A stretch of DNA of 64,000 bases from JAFAGX01 sp035623255 (GTDB lineage: Bacteria > Acidobacteriota > Terriglobia > Terriglobales > Acidobacteriaceae): positions 1-64,000 of the forward strand of contig DASPTU010000112.1 in assembly GCA_035623255.1 (NCBI GenBank). The letters are read 5' to 3'. Of this stretch, positions 35,764 through 45,435 are shown piece after piece. A program made the translations under genes and the position numbers. A model generated the notes under the pieces. That model saw nothing but the letters and a program-made list of their open reading frames with translations, did no database searches and had not been told where the DNA came from. The number at the start of each line of letters is the position of its first letter. Position 1 is the stretch's first letter.

Positions 35764-37166
35764 GCCTGCTCTCCGAGGTTACCGTTAGCATTCGCAGGGG
35801 TGAGTGTCTGGCGGCAGAGCGTCAGAATTGCTGCAGCTGCCAGGACAATCACGACGGGATAGCACTCAAGAGTGTAGCGTGGCTCGGGATTCTCCAGGGT
35901 TCCCAGGAAAGCGGACCGTACCACCACAAAAGTGAGCAACAATCCAACGTAGGGCATGTGCCGCAACCGAACGCCTCCCAGCAGGGCCGCAGCAATATAG
36001 AGCAAGTTGACAACGCCGAGTGTGATGTTGAGCGCAAGCCATTTTGGCGGTTCGTCGAATTCCCACCATCGCGTGTTACACGGAAGTAACTCGGTGCGCG
36101 GCCGAAGCCACATATCCGCAATCCGCAACAGGGGCAGCCAGAGGTAATACCGCAATGGAGCGCGGTGGATGCGCTGCGCAGCCACTTCCGCGAATCTCAG
36201 ATCCAGATCGGGTGTGATGCGTAGCACGCGATTGTAGTCGTCCAGCAGCCGGTTAGTGCGATCCCGCTCTGACTCATCGTCGAAGGCGCGGGAAGGAAGC
36301 TGGTCCACATCCATCGGACTTCCGGGCACCGACCAGTAGATTTCCTCGGTCGACGCGTAATCGGCGATCCAAGTTTTCATCCAACGCTCAAAACCCAGCG
36401 GGACAAATGTTCTCTCTTCGTTCGCATACCGCGGCGCCAAGGGTTGAAATTGGTGAAAGGTGTGCATGTTCCGCACCGCCCACGGGACAAGCGGGGCGAT
36501 GGCAGTGATCAGGACAATGGTGGCCTGAAGCACGCTTACGCGGGCATCGTCAGTGCGATCCGGGCGAATCAAACGCCAACCCAGATACACCTCGATCGCG
36601 ACGAGCAGTAATCCACCGTCCGGCCGCAGCACCAGGGCAGCGCCGGTCGCCAGGCCGACGCCCGTCCATACGCGCCAGCTTGAATTTTCCAGGCCGATGA
36701 CGGCTAAATCCAAGGCCAGAGAGGTGAAAAAGATTTCCCATGTCTCGGTCAATACTGCACCGCTGTAGTTGGCGAGAAAAGGGCAAACCGCGGCCAACAC
36801 AAAAGCAATCTTCGCAGCTCTTGGCGAGATCACCCGTTGAGCGACATCGGCGACCACAAAGCAGGTGCCAATATCCACGATCATTTGCAAAATGAGGACT
36901 GCCCGGTAGTGCTCGACGCCGAAAATCCAGAAGACGATGGCGAGAAAAACGGGATATCCCGGGAGGCGGATGTAAGTTGGGGAAACCTCGTTGATGCCGC
37001 TAAGTCCATAGATGCCGTGCAGCACCCAATTCTTGGCGATGTCGCCGTAAACGAGAGAATCTGTCGTGATGGCAGGAAAACGAAAAATAAACAGCAGGCG
37101 AAGCGCGACTCCGCCGATCAGCACCCAAAAGACGAAACGAGAAGAGTTGCGCACGATCTCGCGCAC
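35622..37166 (-). CDS. GT-C-type multi-pass membrane glycosyltransferase (PMT_2/ArnT-like)
   Basis: 514 residues with a GTG start and about nine to ten membrane helices. An acidic loop after the first helix (ITTDSLVYGDIAKNW) and RLPGYPVFLA are typical of the PMT/ArnT superfamily, which moves sugars from polyprenyl-phosphate donors to lipids or proteins. The C-terminal 60 residues are hydrophilic and non-conserved. It is immediately divergent from the trimodular exopolysaccharide gene across 153 bases, suggesting a shared envelope-glycan role. Confidence 0.8.
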   Translation of the reverse strand: MREIVRNSSRFVFWVLIGGVALRLLFIFRFPAITTDSLVYGDIAKNWVLHGIYGLSGINEVSPTYIRLPGYPVFLAIVFWIFGVEHYRAVLILQMIVDIGTCFVVADVAQRVISPRAAKIAFVLAAVCPFLANYSGAVLTETWEIFFTSLALDLAVIGLENSSWRVWTGVGLATGAALVLRPDGGLLLVAIEVYLGWRLIRPDRTDDARVSVLQATIVLITAIAPLVPWAVRNMHTFHQFQPLAPRYANEERTFVPLGFERWMKTWIADYASTEEIYWSVPGSPMDVDQLPSRAFDDESERDRTNRLLDDYNRVLRITPDLDLRFAEVAAQRIHRAPLRYYLWLPLLRIADMWLRPRTELLPCNTRWWEFDEPPKWLALNITLGVVNLLYIAAALLGGVRLRHMPYVGLLLTFVVVRSAFLGTLENPEPRYTLECYPVVIVLAAAAILTLCRQTLTPANANGNLGEQAQARGESVIRKRVRTCSESNSIAGRFAIGSARVRYFIASTNSRCPST

Positions 37167-37319
37167 ACACGGAATATAGCAGCTTTCAGTATCCGCAGAG
37201 CTTCCGAGTCATCGCGCCCGAACGAGAGGTTAGGTGGATAGAAACCGAGCGGGCCGATAAGAATCAACGCGCATGTCGTTGACCGCATTTTGCATGCATT
37301 CTACGATGTAGTGAGTCGA

Positions 37320-40300
37320 ATGACACAGCCCGTCTTTTACGATCCCCGCCAGGCCCGATGGAGGCGCCTGCGGCGCCTGTTCGACGCCCTCGCGATCTGC
37401 TTCATGCTGCTGGTGATCTTCTTTCTGTACAACGCAATACACGGCGAGCAACTCCCGGCCTTGTTCTGGAAGGCAGAAACCAAGCCTTACCACGCTTTGA
37501 GGGAAACTGAGCGGCAAAGGGCCAGAGAGCGTCGCCGTTTGGCCGCCGAGCGTCGCTCACACCATAAAGGGCAGGGATCTCCGCTTCTGAAACCAGATAC
37601 CGAAGAAGGGCCACGGGCGGCTTTTTACGTCGCCTGGGATGCGGCGAGCTTCTCGTCTTTGCGCGAGTACGCCCGCCAAATTGACCTTCTGTATCCCGAA
37701 TGGCTGCACGCAGTAACACGAGACGGGCGGCTGCAGGCGATTGACGAGCAGACGGGCAAGTTCTTCGATGTATTGCAGGGCACGACGCCCCGCACCGTGG
37801 ACGACAAGGTAATGCCCTTTCTTAAGTCGGAAGGGACCGGCATGGAAGTGTACCCGATGGTTAACAATTCCAACGGAGCAGATTGGGTCGATATCAGCGG
37901 CTTTCTCAATGACCCGGCGGCCCGCGCGCGCTTCCGCCACGAAATTGCCGTGTTTCTGGCGAGCGACAAGTACCGCGGCCTCATGGTGGATTTCGAGGAG
38001 TTTCCCCGCAGCGGTCAGCCGGGCTTCAACAAGCTGTTAACCGAACTTTCCGTGGAACTGCACGGCAGGGGGCTGAAATTGTACGTCAGTGTTCAGCCTC
38101 ATAACGAAGACTTCAATTATTCAGTAATTTCTGCCGCTGCCGACGGGGTAGTCGTCATGGATTACGACGAGCATTTCCCCGGCGGCGAGCCAGGCCCGGT
38201 TGCCTCGCAGGATTGGTTCGTAAAGAACCTGCAGATTGCTAAGAAACTAGTTGCACCGCAGAAGATCATCGTGGCCATCGGCAATTACGGCTATGACTGG
38301 GTACAGCGAACAAAGACCGGTGAACTTCCGCCAGGCATGAAAGACACCAATTCTTCAGTCCAGGATGCCTGGCTGACGGCAAGAGATTCCGAAGAAGACG
38401 TGGACTTCGACGGGGACGCCCTGAACCCCCATGTCAGCTACATGGACGAGAATAACCTCCGCCATGACATCTGGTTCCTGGATGCGGTCACCGCCTTGAA
38501 TGAGATGCGTGCCGCCCAAACTCTGGGCATCCAAAGCTTCGCCCTTTGGCGTCTGGGATCAGAGGACCGCTCGCTTTGGAAAGTGTGGGACATCCCGGGC
38601 GAGGCAGATTCAGTCGACAAATTGAAGGATGTGCCTCCGGGCGATGACGTCGACATGGAAGGCAACGGCGAGATTTTTCGAATCGAGGCTGAGCCTACTC
38701 ACGGCACGCGCACTCTCACAGTTGAACCCTCGTCCGGTCTGATTAGTGACGAAGAGTTTGACGCTTTACCCGAGCCATATCGAGTCGCGCGGTATGGGTA
38801 CGACCCCAACAAGGTGACGCTCACGTTTGATGATGGTCCCGATCCAGAATGGACGCCAAAAATTCTCGATGTCCTTAAGCGCAAAAACGCGCCAGGGACT
38901 TTCTTCCTGATCGGCCTCGAGGCGGACAAGTTCGGCGGCATCGCGTCGCGCATTTACCGCGAGGGGCATGAAATCGGAAATCACACGTTTACTCACCCCG
39001 ATATCAGCAACATATCTACAAAACTGAATCAGCTGGAAATCAACCTGACGGAGGAACTGTTTGCCAGCCGTCTCGGGGTGCATACGATTCTGTTCCGGCC
39101 ACCTTATTCGATTGACCAGGAGCCGGACACCACGGATCAGGTTCGACCGCTGAAGATCGCGCAGGATATGGGCTATATCATCGTGGGCGACAAGGTCGAT
39201 CCCAACGATTGGCGAGAGAACCCGCGGCCCACGGCAGCGGAAATCGCGGATCGCGTGATTACTCACCTGCCGCCCTGTGGCGCCGATACCCGCTTCTGCG
39301 GAAGCATCGTTCTGCTCCATGATGGCGGCGGAAACCGCAGCCAGACGGTGGCTGCATTACCCGAAATCATTGACGGCATTCGAGCCAAGGGCCTCGAGAT
39401 TGTTCCCTTGTACGACTTGCTGGGTAAAACCAAGGCTGATGTGATGCCGGCCTTACCTGCGAACGAGCGCTGGGCGGCGCGCATCGATTGGCTTGGCTTC
39501 GCGCTGTGGGATTTTGTCAGCAAAGGCATCGTCTGGATCTTTTTCCTCGGCGACTTATTGATGACCGGGCGGCTTTTGTCCATTGGGGCTCTCGCGATTT
39601 ACGACCGTGTGCGGCAGAACCAGGTTGACGCTCCGGTCGGGGCGGCTTCCTACCGGCCTAAAGTTGCGGTTTTAATTCCGGCCTACAACGAGGAAAAGGT
39701 CATCACGCGAACCGTGCAGGCGGTTCTGGATTCCGACTACCCAGACCTGCGCGTGATTGTCATCGATGATGGATCGCGTGATCGGACTTTGGAAGTAGCG
39801 CGCGCGGCATTTGCCGAGGAAGAGAGGTCTGGTCGCGTACTTATCCTCACCAAACCGAACTCGGGCAAAGCTGAGGCGTTGAATTTTGGACTTCAACATC
39901 TTCGAGATGAAGAGATCTTCGTCGGAATCGATGCAGATACTGTGATTGCCCCCAATGCAATCTCGCGTCTGGTTCCGCATTTCCAGAATCCCAAAGTCGC
40001 AGCGGTTGCGGGAAATGCCAAGGTCGGAAACCGCGTCAACCTTTGGACGCGTTGGCAAGCCCTAGAATACATCACCAGCCAGAACTTCGAGCGGCGCGCG
40101 CTCAACACTTTAGGAGCGGTGAGTGTCGTACCCGGCGCGATCGGGGCATGGCGAACCTCGGCCGTAGAGGAAGCCGGTGGTTATCACACCGACACCGTTG
40201 CCGAAGATGCCGACCTTACGATGGCCCTGCTGCGACGTGGCTACCGCGTGGAGTACGAAGACCTGGCGCTCGCTTATACCGAAGCGCCGGTCAATGCCAA

Positions 40301-40823
40301 TGGCCTCATGCGGCAGCGATTTCGCTGGTCTTTCGGCATTTTGCAGTCGGTCTGGAAGCATCGCGCGGTTTTCGCGCGAAAAGGAGTCTTGGGCTGGGTT
40401 GCTTTGCCGAACATCGTGATCTTTCAGATCCTGCTGCCGGTGGTGTCGCCATTCATTGATCTGATGTTTACCGTCGGCGCGGCCTGGTATTTCCTGCAAA
40501 AATATTTTCATCCGGATTCGACCGATCCTGCGAGCTTCCAGCGCCTGGTTTTGTTTTTCGCCGCATTCCTGGTCATTGATTTCATCACTTCGGCCATCGC
40601 ATTCGCGTTGGAACGGCGGCAGCCCGAAGCAAAAGAAGATGTCGGACTGCTAAGCCAGGTCTGGCTGCAGCGCTTTGCTTATCGGCAACTGTTTTCAGTC
40701 GTTCTTTTTAAGACCTTGAAGCGGGCGATTGAAGGTCAGCGGTTTGCGTGGGACAAGCTGGAGCGGACCGCCGCATTGAGTTACAAAGTGCCGCAAAGCC
40801 GCGAGTCGGTGAAGGTCCCGTAG
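37320..40823 (+). CDS. Trimodular membrane enzyme: GH18-like hydrolase + NodB deacetylase + GT2 polysaccharide synthase
   Basis: About 1167 residues. A cytoplasmic start, a membrane helix (about 24-40) and a linker precede three modules. (1) A GH18-like barrel (about 100-425) with the catalytic motif VDFEEF (Asp224, Glu226) as in YaaH-type enzymes. (2) A polysaccharide deacetylase (about 490-705) with TFDDGPD and NHTFTHP metal motifs. (3) After more membrane helices, a GT2 synthase (about 780-1010) with DDGS, DAD (871-873), AEDAD and QRFRW, then further helices. PgaC/IcaA-type synthases make beta-linked N-acetylhexosamine chains, and NodB domains deacetylate them. One chain could thus make, trim and deacetylate an exopolysaccharide. 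Confidence 0.9.
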   Translation: MTQPVFYDPRQARWRRLRRLFDALAICFMLLVIFFLYNAIHGEQLPALFWKAETKPYHALRETERQRARERRRLAAERRSHHKGQGSPLLKPDTEEGPRAAFYVAWDAASFSSLREYARQIDLLYPEWLHAVTRDGRLQAIDEQTGKFFDVLQGTTPRTVDDKVMPFLKSEGTGMEVYPMVNNSNGADWVDISGFLNDPAARARFRHEIAVFLASDKYRGLMVDFEEFPRSGQPGFNKLLTELSVELHGRGLKLYVSVQPHNEDFNYSVISAAADGVVVMDYDEHFPGGEPGPVASQDWFVKNLQIAKKLVAPQKIIVAIGNYGYDWVQRTKTGELPPGMKDTNSSVQDAWLTARDSEEDVDFDGDALNPHVSYMDENNLRHDIWFLDAVTALNEMRAAQTLGIQSFALWRLGSEDRSLWKVWDIPGEADSVDKLKDVPPGDDVDMEGNGEIFRIEAEPTHGTRTLTVEPSSGLISDEEFDALPEPYRVARYGYDPNKVTLTFDDGPDPEWTPKILDVLKRKNAPGTFFLIGLEADKFGGIASRIYREGHEIGNHTFTHPDISNISTKLNQLEINLTEELFASRLGVHTILFRPPYSIDQEPDTTDQVRPLKIAQDMGYIIVGDKVDPNDWRENPRPTAAEIADRVITHLPPCGADTRFCGSIVLLHDGGGNRSQTVAALPEIIDGIRAKGLEIVPLYDLLGKTKADVMPALPANERWAARIDWLGFALWDFVSKGIVWIFFLGDLLMTGRLLSIGALAIYDRVRQNQVDAPVGAASYRPKVAVLIPAYNEEKVITRTVQAVLDSDYPDLRVIVIDDGSRDRTLEVARAAFAEEERSGRVLILTKPNSGKAEALNFGLQHLRDEEIFVGIDADTVIAPNAISRLVPHFQNPKVAAVAGNAKVGNRVNLWTRWQALEYITSQNFERRALNTLGAVSVVPGAIGAWRTSAVEEAGGYHTDTVAEDADLTMALLRRGYRVEYEDLALAYTEAPVNANGLMRQRFRWSFGILQSVWKHRAVFARKGVLGWVALPNIVIFQILLPVVSPFIDLMFTVGAAWYFLQKYFHPDSTDPASFQRLVLFFAAFLVIDFITSAIAFALERRQPEAKEDVGLLSQVWLQRFAYRQLFSVVLFKTLKRAIEGQRFAWDKLERTAALSYKVPQSRESVKVP

Positions 40824-40875
40824 CAGAGGCATTTCAGACACTGGCGGTAGTATCATCTTCACGTGAGGTGCACTT

Positions 40876-42471
40876 ATGGCAACGATTGAAGCCCCGGTTC
40901 GTCCAGAGATCCGCTTGCATGAAGGCCGGTTTGAAAACGAGCGCCTGCTCGACTTTGGCAAGGAAGAGAACGCGCGGAAGATGCGGGCCGCGATCGAGAA
41001 AGTGGGCGGACAACTGGGCCGCGAATATGACCTGATCATCGGCGGCAAGCGAATCAAAACTCAGGAGAAGATCAAATCGCTCAACCCTGCCCGACCTTCC
41101 CAAGTCGTTGGAGTGCACCAGAAGGCAGGCAAAGAGCACGTCGAACCGGCCATCCAGGCGGCGCTGCGGGCGTTCGAATCCTGGAGCCGGACCTCCGTCG
41201 AGGAGCGGGCCAGCCTGCTGTTTCGGGTAGGCGACCTGCTTCGCGAGCGCAAGTTCGAATTCATGGCGTGGATGGTCTTTGAAGTCAGCAAGAACTGGGC
41301 CGAAGCTGATGGCGACGTCGCCGAGACCATCGACTTCTGCGAATACTACAGCCGCGAGGCCTTGCGACTGTCAAAGGTCACTGCAGATGTCCAGCTACCG
41401 GGAGAACGTGATTCCTTGTTCTACATTCCCCTGGGCGTTGGCGCCGTTATTCCACCGTGGAATTTTCCCTGTGCCATCATGGCTGGTTTGACGCTGGCTT
41501 CCATCGTTGCCGGGAATACTGTGGTCCTCAAGCCTTCCAGCGATTCTCCAACGATCGCGGCAAAGTTTGTCGAGCTGCTGGAGGAAGCAGGAGTCCCGGA
41601 GGGCGTAGTCAACTTCTGCCCGGGATCAGGCGCTACTTTCGGCAATGCTCTGGTGGCGCATCCGAAGACTCGCTATATCGCATTTACCGGGTCGCGCGAA
41701 GTCGGGCTCGACATTAACAAGAGCGCCGCCGAAGTTGGCTCCGGTCAGCTCTGGATCAAGCGGACCATCCTCGAAATGGGCGGCAAAGACGCGATCATCG
41801 TGGACGCGGATGCCGATCTCGACGCCGCTGTCGAGGGTGTCGCTGCGTCTGCATTCGGCTTCCAGGGCCAGAAGTGCTCCGCCTGTTCCCGCGCCATCGT
41901 GGACGAGCGGATCTACGACAAATTTCTTGAACGGCTCAAGGCCCGCGTCGAGAAGATCACCGTCGGAGATCCCGCTGAAAATCCGAACATGGGCGCCGTG
42001 ATCAACGAAGGTTCGATGAAGTCGATCCTCGACTACATCGAATATGGCAAGAAAGATGGCCGACTCATCACCGGGGGCGGGAGGGCGAGCAATGCCGGGG
42101 AAGGCTATTTTGTTCAGCCCACGGTAATCGCCGACATTAAACCCAAATCAAAACTGGAACAGGAAGAAATCTTCGGCCCGGTGCTGGCCGTGATCAAGTC
42201 AAGAAATTACGATCATGCTCTGGAAATCGCGAATGACACCGAATTCGGCTTGACCGGTGCGGTGTACAGCAAGTCTCGGGAGAAGCTCGAGCGCGCAGTC
42301 CGTGAATTTCACGTCGGCAACCTGTACTTAAACCGCAAATGCACTGGCGCCATGGTTGGCGCGCATCCGTTTGGCGGCTTCAACATGTCCGGTACAGACT
42401 CGAAGTCCGGAGGGCCCGACTACCTATATCTTTTCACCCAGGCCAAGTCCGTGGGAGAGAAGGTTTCTTAG
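40876..42471 (+). CDS. pruA: L-glutamate gamma-semialdehyde (1-pyrroline-5-carboxylate) dehydrogenase
   Basis: 531 residues. Oxidises glutamate semialdehyde to glutamate with NAD in proline and arginine catabolism. Catalytic cysteine in QGQKCSACSR and general-base glutamate in LEMGGKDA. The long N-terminal extension and total size fit the monofunctional P5CDH family (RocA/PruA) rather than short aldehyde dehydrogenases. Proline dehydrogenase (putA/fadM-type) is not in the window. It starts 52 bases after the trimodular gene. Confidence 0.92.
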   Translation: MATIEAPVRPEIRLHEGRFENERLLDFGKEENARKMRAAIEKVGGQLGREYDLIIGGKRIKTQEKIKSLNPARPSQVVGVHQKAGKEHVEPAIQAALRAFESWSRTSVEERASLLFRVGDLLRERKFEFMAWMVFEVSKNWAEADGDVAETIDFCEYYSREALRLSKVTADVQLPGERDSLFYIPLGVGAVIPPWNFPCAIMAGLTLASIVAGNTVVLKPSSDSPTIAAKFVELLEEAGVPEGVVNFCPGSGATFGNALVAHPKTRYIAFTGSREVGLDINKSAAEVGSGQLWIKRTILEMGGKDAIIVDADADLDAAVEGVAASAFGFQGQKCSACSRAIVDERIYDKFLERLKARVEKITVGDPAENPNMGAVINEGSMKSILDYIEYGKKDGRLITGGGRASNAGEGYFVQPTVIADIKPKSKLEQEEIFGPVLAVIKSRNYDHALEIANDTEFGLTGAVYSKSREKLERAVREFHVGNLYLNRKCTGAMVGAHPFGGFNMSGTDSKSGGPDYLYLFTQAKSVGEKVS

Positions 42472-42480
42472 GTCCGACGG

Positions 42481-42825
42481 ATGCGAACGACGTTAGCGCT
42501 GCGTGCACCTTTCACTCCGCCGAGTCTCTCATTCACTTCGGACTCTCAGGAATTCATTGCGCTTGCGTTGCAAGCCCGCCTGGACATAATCGAGCGCGAA
42601 ATTCTGCGCCTGGCGCAGCTCGCGTCAACAACCAACGACCTCAAGCGGCAACAAGAGTACTTGACGCTGGCGCAGGACTTGCAGAAAGATGCCAGGGAAA
42701 TCCGTGCCGAGCTACATCGTCATTCGCAGGCGGCCAGTGAGGACAGCTGGTGGGCCGCTTGCCGTCACGCCGTGCAGACGCATCTGAATCGCTTGCTCAA
42801 CTGGCGGGGTGGCCGTCTGCGGTAA
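42481..42825 (+). CDS. Small coiled-coil protein, unknown
   Basis: 114 residues with a predicted helical middle (about 25-85) in which heptad-like Leu/Ile/Ala spacing suggests a coiled coil. No motif was recognised. It begins 9 bases after the aldehyde dehydrogenase gene and ends 85 bases before the peptidase gene. Coding is plausible, but the frame could be a chance open frame. Confidence 0.5.
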   Translation: MRTTLALRAPFTPPSLSFTSDSQEFIALALQARLDIIEREILRLAQLASTTNDLKRQQEYLTLAQDLQKDAREIRAELHRHSQAASEDSWWAACRHAVQTHLNRLLNWRGGRLR

Positions 42826-42910
42826 AGTACCAAGAGCACAGATCCGGCGGGGCAGTCTCGATTCGCGAATTGCCGGCTTGCTAACTATCTTCCAATTGGG
42901 GAAAGAACCA

Positions 42911-44608
42911 ATGAGACTTCGGGTGGCAATTTTGTTTTACCTCATCTGTTGCATAACGATGCAGTTGTCCGCGCAGGATCCTTCCGGCCGCGCGGCTGCC
43001 GAGGCGGCCGGCAAAGTCATGAGTCCGGCCCAGATACGGGCACACATGCGCTTTCTGTCCGACAGCCTTCTGCAAGGCCGCGCCCCCGGAACAGCCGGGT
43101 ATGACATCGCTGCTCGTTACGTCGCGACCGAATTGGAGGGCATGGGTCTGAATCCTGGCGCTTCGGGCAGCTGGTATCAGACAGTGCCCTTAGCAAAGGC
43201 TGTAACGGATGCGTCTGCTAGTTCTCTGGTGCTTACGCGCAATGGCAAGGAGCGGAAGCTGATTGATGCCAAGGATTATGTTCTCTCGACGTGGTTCGCG
43301 AGCCCGGCGAAAGGGGAATCCAGACCGGAGAGTGATGTAAGTGCGCCTGTCGTTTTCGTGGGTTTCGGCGTGACTGCACCCAACCGGAAATATGACGACT
43401 ACTCTGGGGTTGACGCGCGCGGCAAGATTGTCGCGACCATTTACGGCGGGCCGCCGGCATTTCCGTCCACAGAACGAGCCTACTACTCCGATGAGATTGT
43501 GAAGCAGAGAAACGCTGTCGCGCATGGAGCAGTGGGGCGACTCTCGATCGTGCTGCCTGAGGATTGGAAACGGTATCCGTGGGATTGGCTGGTTCCACAG
43601 ATTCAAGTGGGTGAAATGCATTGGCTCGACAGTCATGGCGTGCTGCATGATTTCTTTCCGGAGTTGCGCGGTGCTGCCCTGCTCAGCGAACAGGAGACTG
43701 AATTGCTCTTTTCCGGGGCGTCGAAGACCGCGGAAGAAGTTTTTGCTGCGGCTCGAGCCAGTAAGCCGCAAGGATTCCCATTGCCGCTTGGTGCCCACAT
43801 CCACACCGTTGCGAATCAAACCGTCGTTCAAAGCCCTAACATCGTTGCTGAGCTGAAAGGCTCCGACCCGGCTCTGCGCGATCAATACGCGGTCTACACG
43901 GCGCACGTTGACCATCTTGGAATTTGTCCTCCTGTGAATGGCGACAATGTCTGCCACGGCACTATCGATAACGGTTCCGGGACGTCGACGCTACTGGAGA
44001 TCGCCCGAGCTTATGCCACACTGCCGCCGCCCCGGCGTTCCGTACTCTTCGTCTTCGTCACCGGAGAAGAAATGGGACTGCTCGGCTCAGATTATTTCGC
44101 ACACTTTCCAACCGTTCCCCTGAGATCGATTGTGGCGAACGTGAATATTGACGGCGCTCCGGGAACTTACTTTCCTATGAAAGACGTTGTCGCACTTGGA
44201 GCGGAACATTCCAGTCTCGGGGATGAGGTCGCATCGGCTGCGAAAACGATTGGCTACGACCTGAGTCCAGATCCGATGCCGGAGGAGGTTTTGTTCATCC
44301 GCAGCGATCAATACTCATTCGTTTTGCAAGGAATACCCGCCGTCGATATTACAGATGGCACGCGTTCGACCGATCCCAAGGTGGACGGGCTGGCGGTGAT
44401 CAAGCAGTGGCTGGTGACCCGTTACCACACACCGCTTGACAACATGGAACAGCCGATCGACTACGACTCTGCCGCAAAGGGAGCGGTAATGAATTTTCTC
44501 GTGGGATACCAGGTGGCCCAACATGCCAATCCTCCCGACTGGAACAAGGGAGATTTCTTCGGCACAACTTTCGGCCCGCGCCACAACGCGCAACGGGAAG
44601 CAGAATGA
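42911..44608 (+). CDS. Secreted M28-family zinc aminopeptidase
   Basis: 565 residues from ATG 42911, after GGGGAAAG; a signal peptide ends near LSAQ. A PA-like inserted domain (about 150-300) precedes the M28 catalytic domain. Zinc ligands appear as HVDHLG, IDNGSG, TGEEMG (catalytic Glu pair), NIDGAPG and RYHTPLD, the standard M28 set. Such enzymes remove N-terminal amino acids from peptides outside the cytoplasm. A GC-rich hairpin terminator follows at 44632. Confidence 0.9.
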   Translation: MRLRVAILFYLICCITMQLSAQDPSGRAAAEAAGKVMSPAQIRAHMRFLSDSLLQGRAPGTAGYDIAARYVATELEGMGLNPGASGSWYQTVPLAKAVTDASASSLVLTRNGKERKLIDAKDYVLSTWFASPAKGESRPESDVSAPVVFVGFGVTAPNRKYDDYSGVDARGKIVATIYGGPPAFPSTERAYYSDEIVKQRNAVAHGAVGRLSIVLPEDWKRYPWDWLVPQIQVGEMHWLDSHGVLHDFFPELRGAALLSEQETELLFSGASKTAEEVFAAARASKPQGFPLPLGAHIHTVANQTVVQSPNIVAELKGSDPALRDQYAVYTAHVDHLGICPPVNGDNVCHGTIDNGSGTSTLLEIARAYATLPPPRRSVLFVFVTGEEMGLLGSDYFAHFPTVPLRSIVANVNIDGAPGTYFPMKDVVALGAEHSSLGDEVASAAKTIGYDLSPDPMPEEVLFIRSDQYSFVLQGIPAVDITDGTRSTDPKVDGLAVIKQWLVTRYHTPLDNMEQPIDYDSAAKGAVMNFLVGYQVAQHANPPDWNKGDFFGTTFGPRHNAQREAE

Positions 44609-44631
44609 AAGCCACCGGATCCAAATAAAAA

Positions 44632-44648
44632 GGCCGCCAGTGGCGGCC
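44632..44648 (+). terminator. Intrinsic bidirectional terminator
   Basis: GGCCGCC (44632-44638) and GGCGGCC (44642-44648) form a 7-bp GC stem around AGT. A run of A precedes it and CTTTCCTC follows. It lies between the convergent peptidase and LuxR-type regulator genes; on the minus strand the A-run becomes a T-run, so it fits both directions. Confidence 0.8.
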
Positions 44649-44669
44649 CTTTCCTCAAATTGCTTAGTT

Positions 44670-45344
44670 TTACGATGGGACCGCTTGCTGTCCCGCTTGG
44701 GGACTGGCTGCGGCCGTCGCCGCCGCGGCTTCGTTCAGGATGCGGTGATGAATGGTGAACAGAGCCAGCTCCAGCCGGTCGGAAACACCGATCTTGTCAT
44801 AGACATTGCGCAAGTAGTTCTTGATCACCTGCTCGGTGGTACCGAGCTGGGTTGCAATTTCCTTGTTCTTGTATCCCTGGACGATCAGGGCAACGATCCG
44901 GAGCTCCTTGGCGGTCAACCGGTCGCGGACTCGCAGGCCTACCATATCGTTTTCGGTGAGCTCGCTCGGTACCGCGATGTCCTGCACCCAAGTCTCGCCC
45001 CGCGCCACTTTGCGCACGCAATCCACCAGCGCTGCGCTGGTCACGTTGCGATAGACAACTCCATGAGCTCCGTTGCCCATATATCGCTGGGCGCTCTCGC
45101 CGGTATCGGCCAGGATCACCACTCGCGTTTTAACCTTGTTTGCCGACTGCAGGATGGCATTGAAGTCGTTGTGAAATCCACCCGCCACAATCAGCACTGC
45201 CGCACGAAACTTATCGAGAGCCATGAACATCTGCTCAGCAGTTTGGGCTTGCGCCACAATCCGCATCTCGTCTTCAACGGCGAGCACTTTGGCGATCCCC
45301 GCGCGGAAAATTGCCTGATTGTCGGCCAGAATCAGTTTCAACAT
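44670..45344 (-). CDS. LuxR-type regulator with degenerate receiver domain
   Basis: 224 residues. N-terminal receiver-like fold (1-120) and C-terminal NarL/LuxR helix-turn-helix (about 140-200; LTAKELRIVALIVQGYKNKEIATQLG). At the expected phospho-acceptor position (beta-3 end, VLIVAGG, residues 50-56) there is no aspartate. The Thr/Ser of beta-4 is Ala79 and the beta-5 lysine is Arg99. Only the N-terminal acid (Asp8) remains. It therefore cannot be activated by ordinary phosphorylation and may respond to a ligand, a partner, or abundance. The C-terminal Ala/Gln tail is disordered. No cognate kinase is adjacent. Confidence 0.88.
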   Translation of the reverse strand: MLKLILADNQAIFRAGIAKVLAVEDEMRIVAQAQTAEQMFMALDKFRAAVLIVAGGFHNDFNAILQSANKVKTRVVILADTGESAQRYMGNGAHGVVYRNVTSAALVDCVRKVARGETWVQDIAVPSELTENDMVGLRVRDRLTAKELRIVALIVQGYKNKEIATQLGTTEQVIKNYLRNVYDKIGVSDRLELALFTIHHRILNEAAAATAAASPQAGQQAVPS

Positions 45345-45435
45345 GGCGTCACCACCTCAAAGTTACGCAACCCCGGCCTGATCTGGCCGGGCACATCAGG
45401 GCGGACCCGATCGGTTATCCCCCGATCACAGAATC

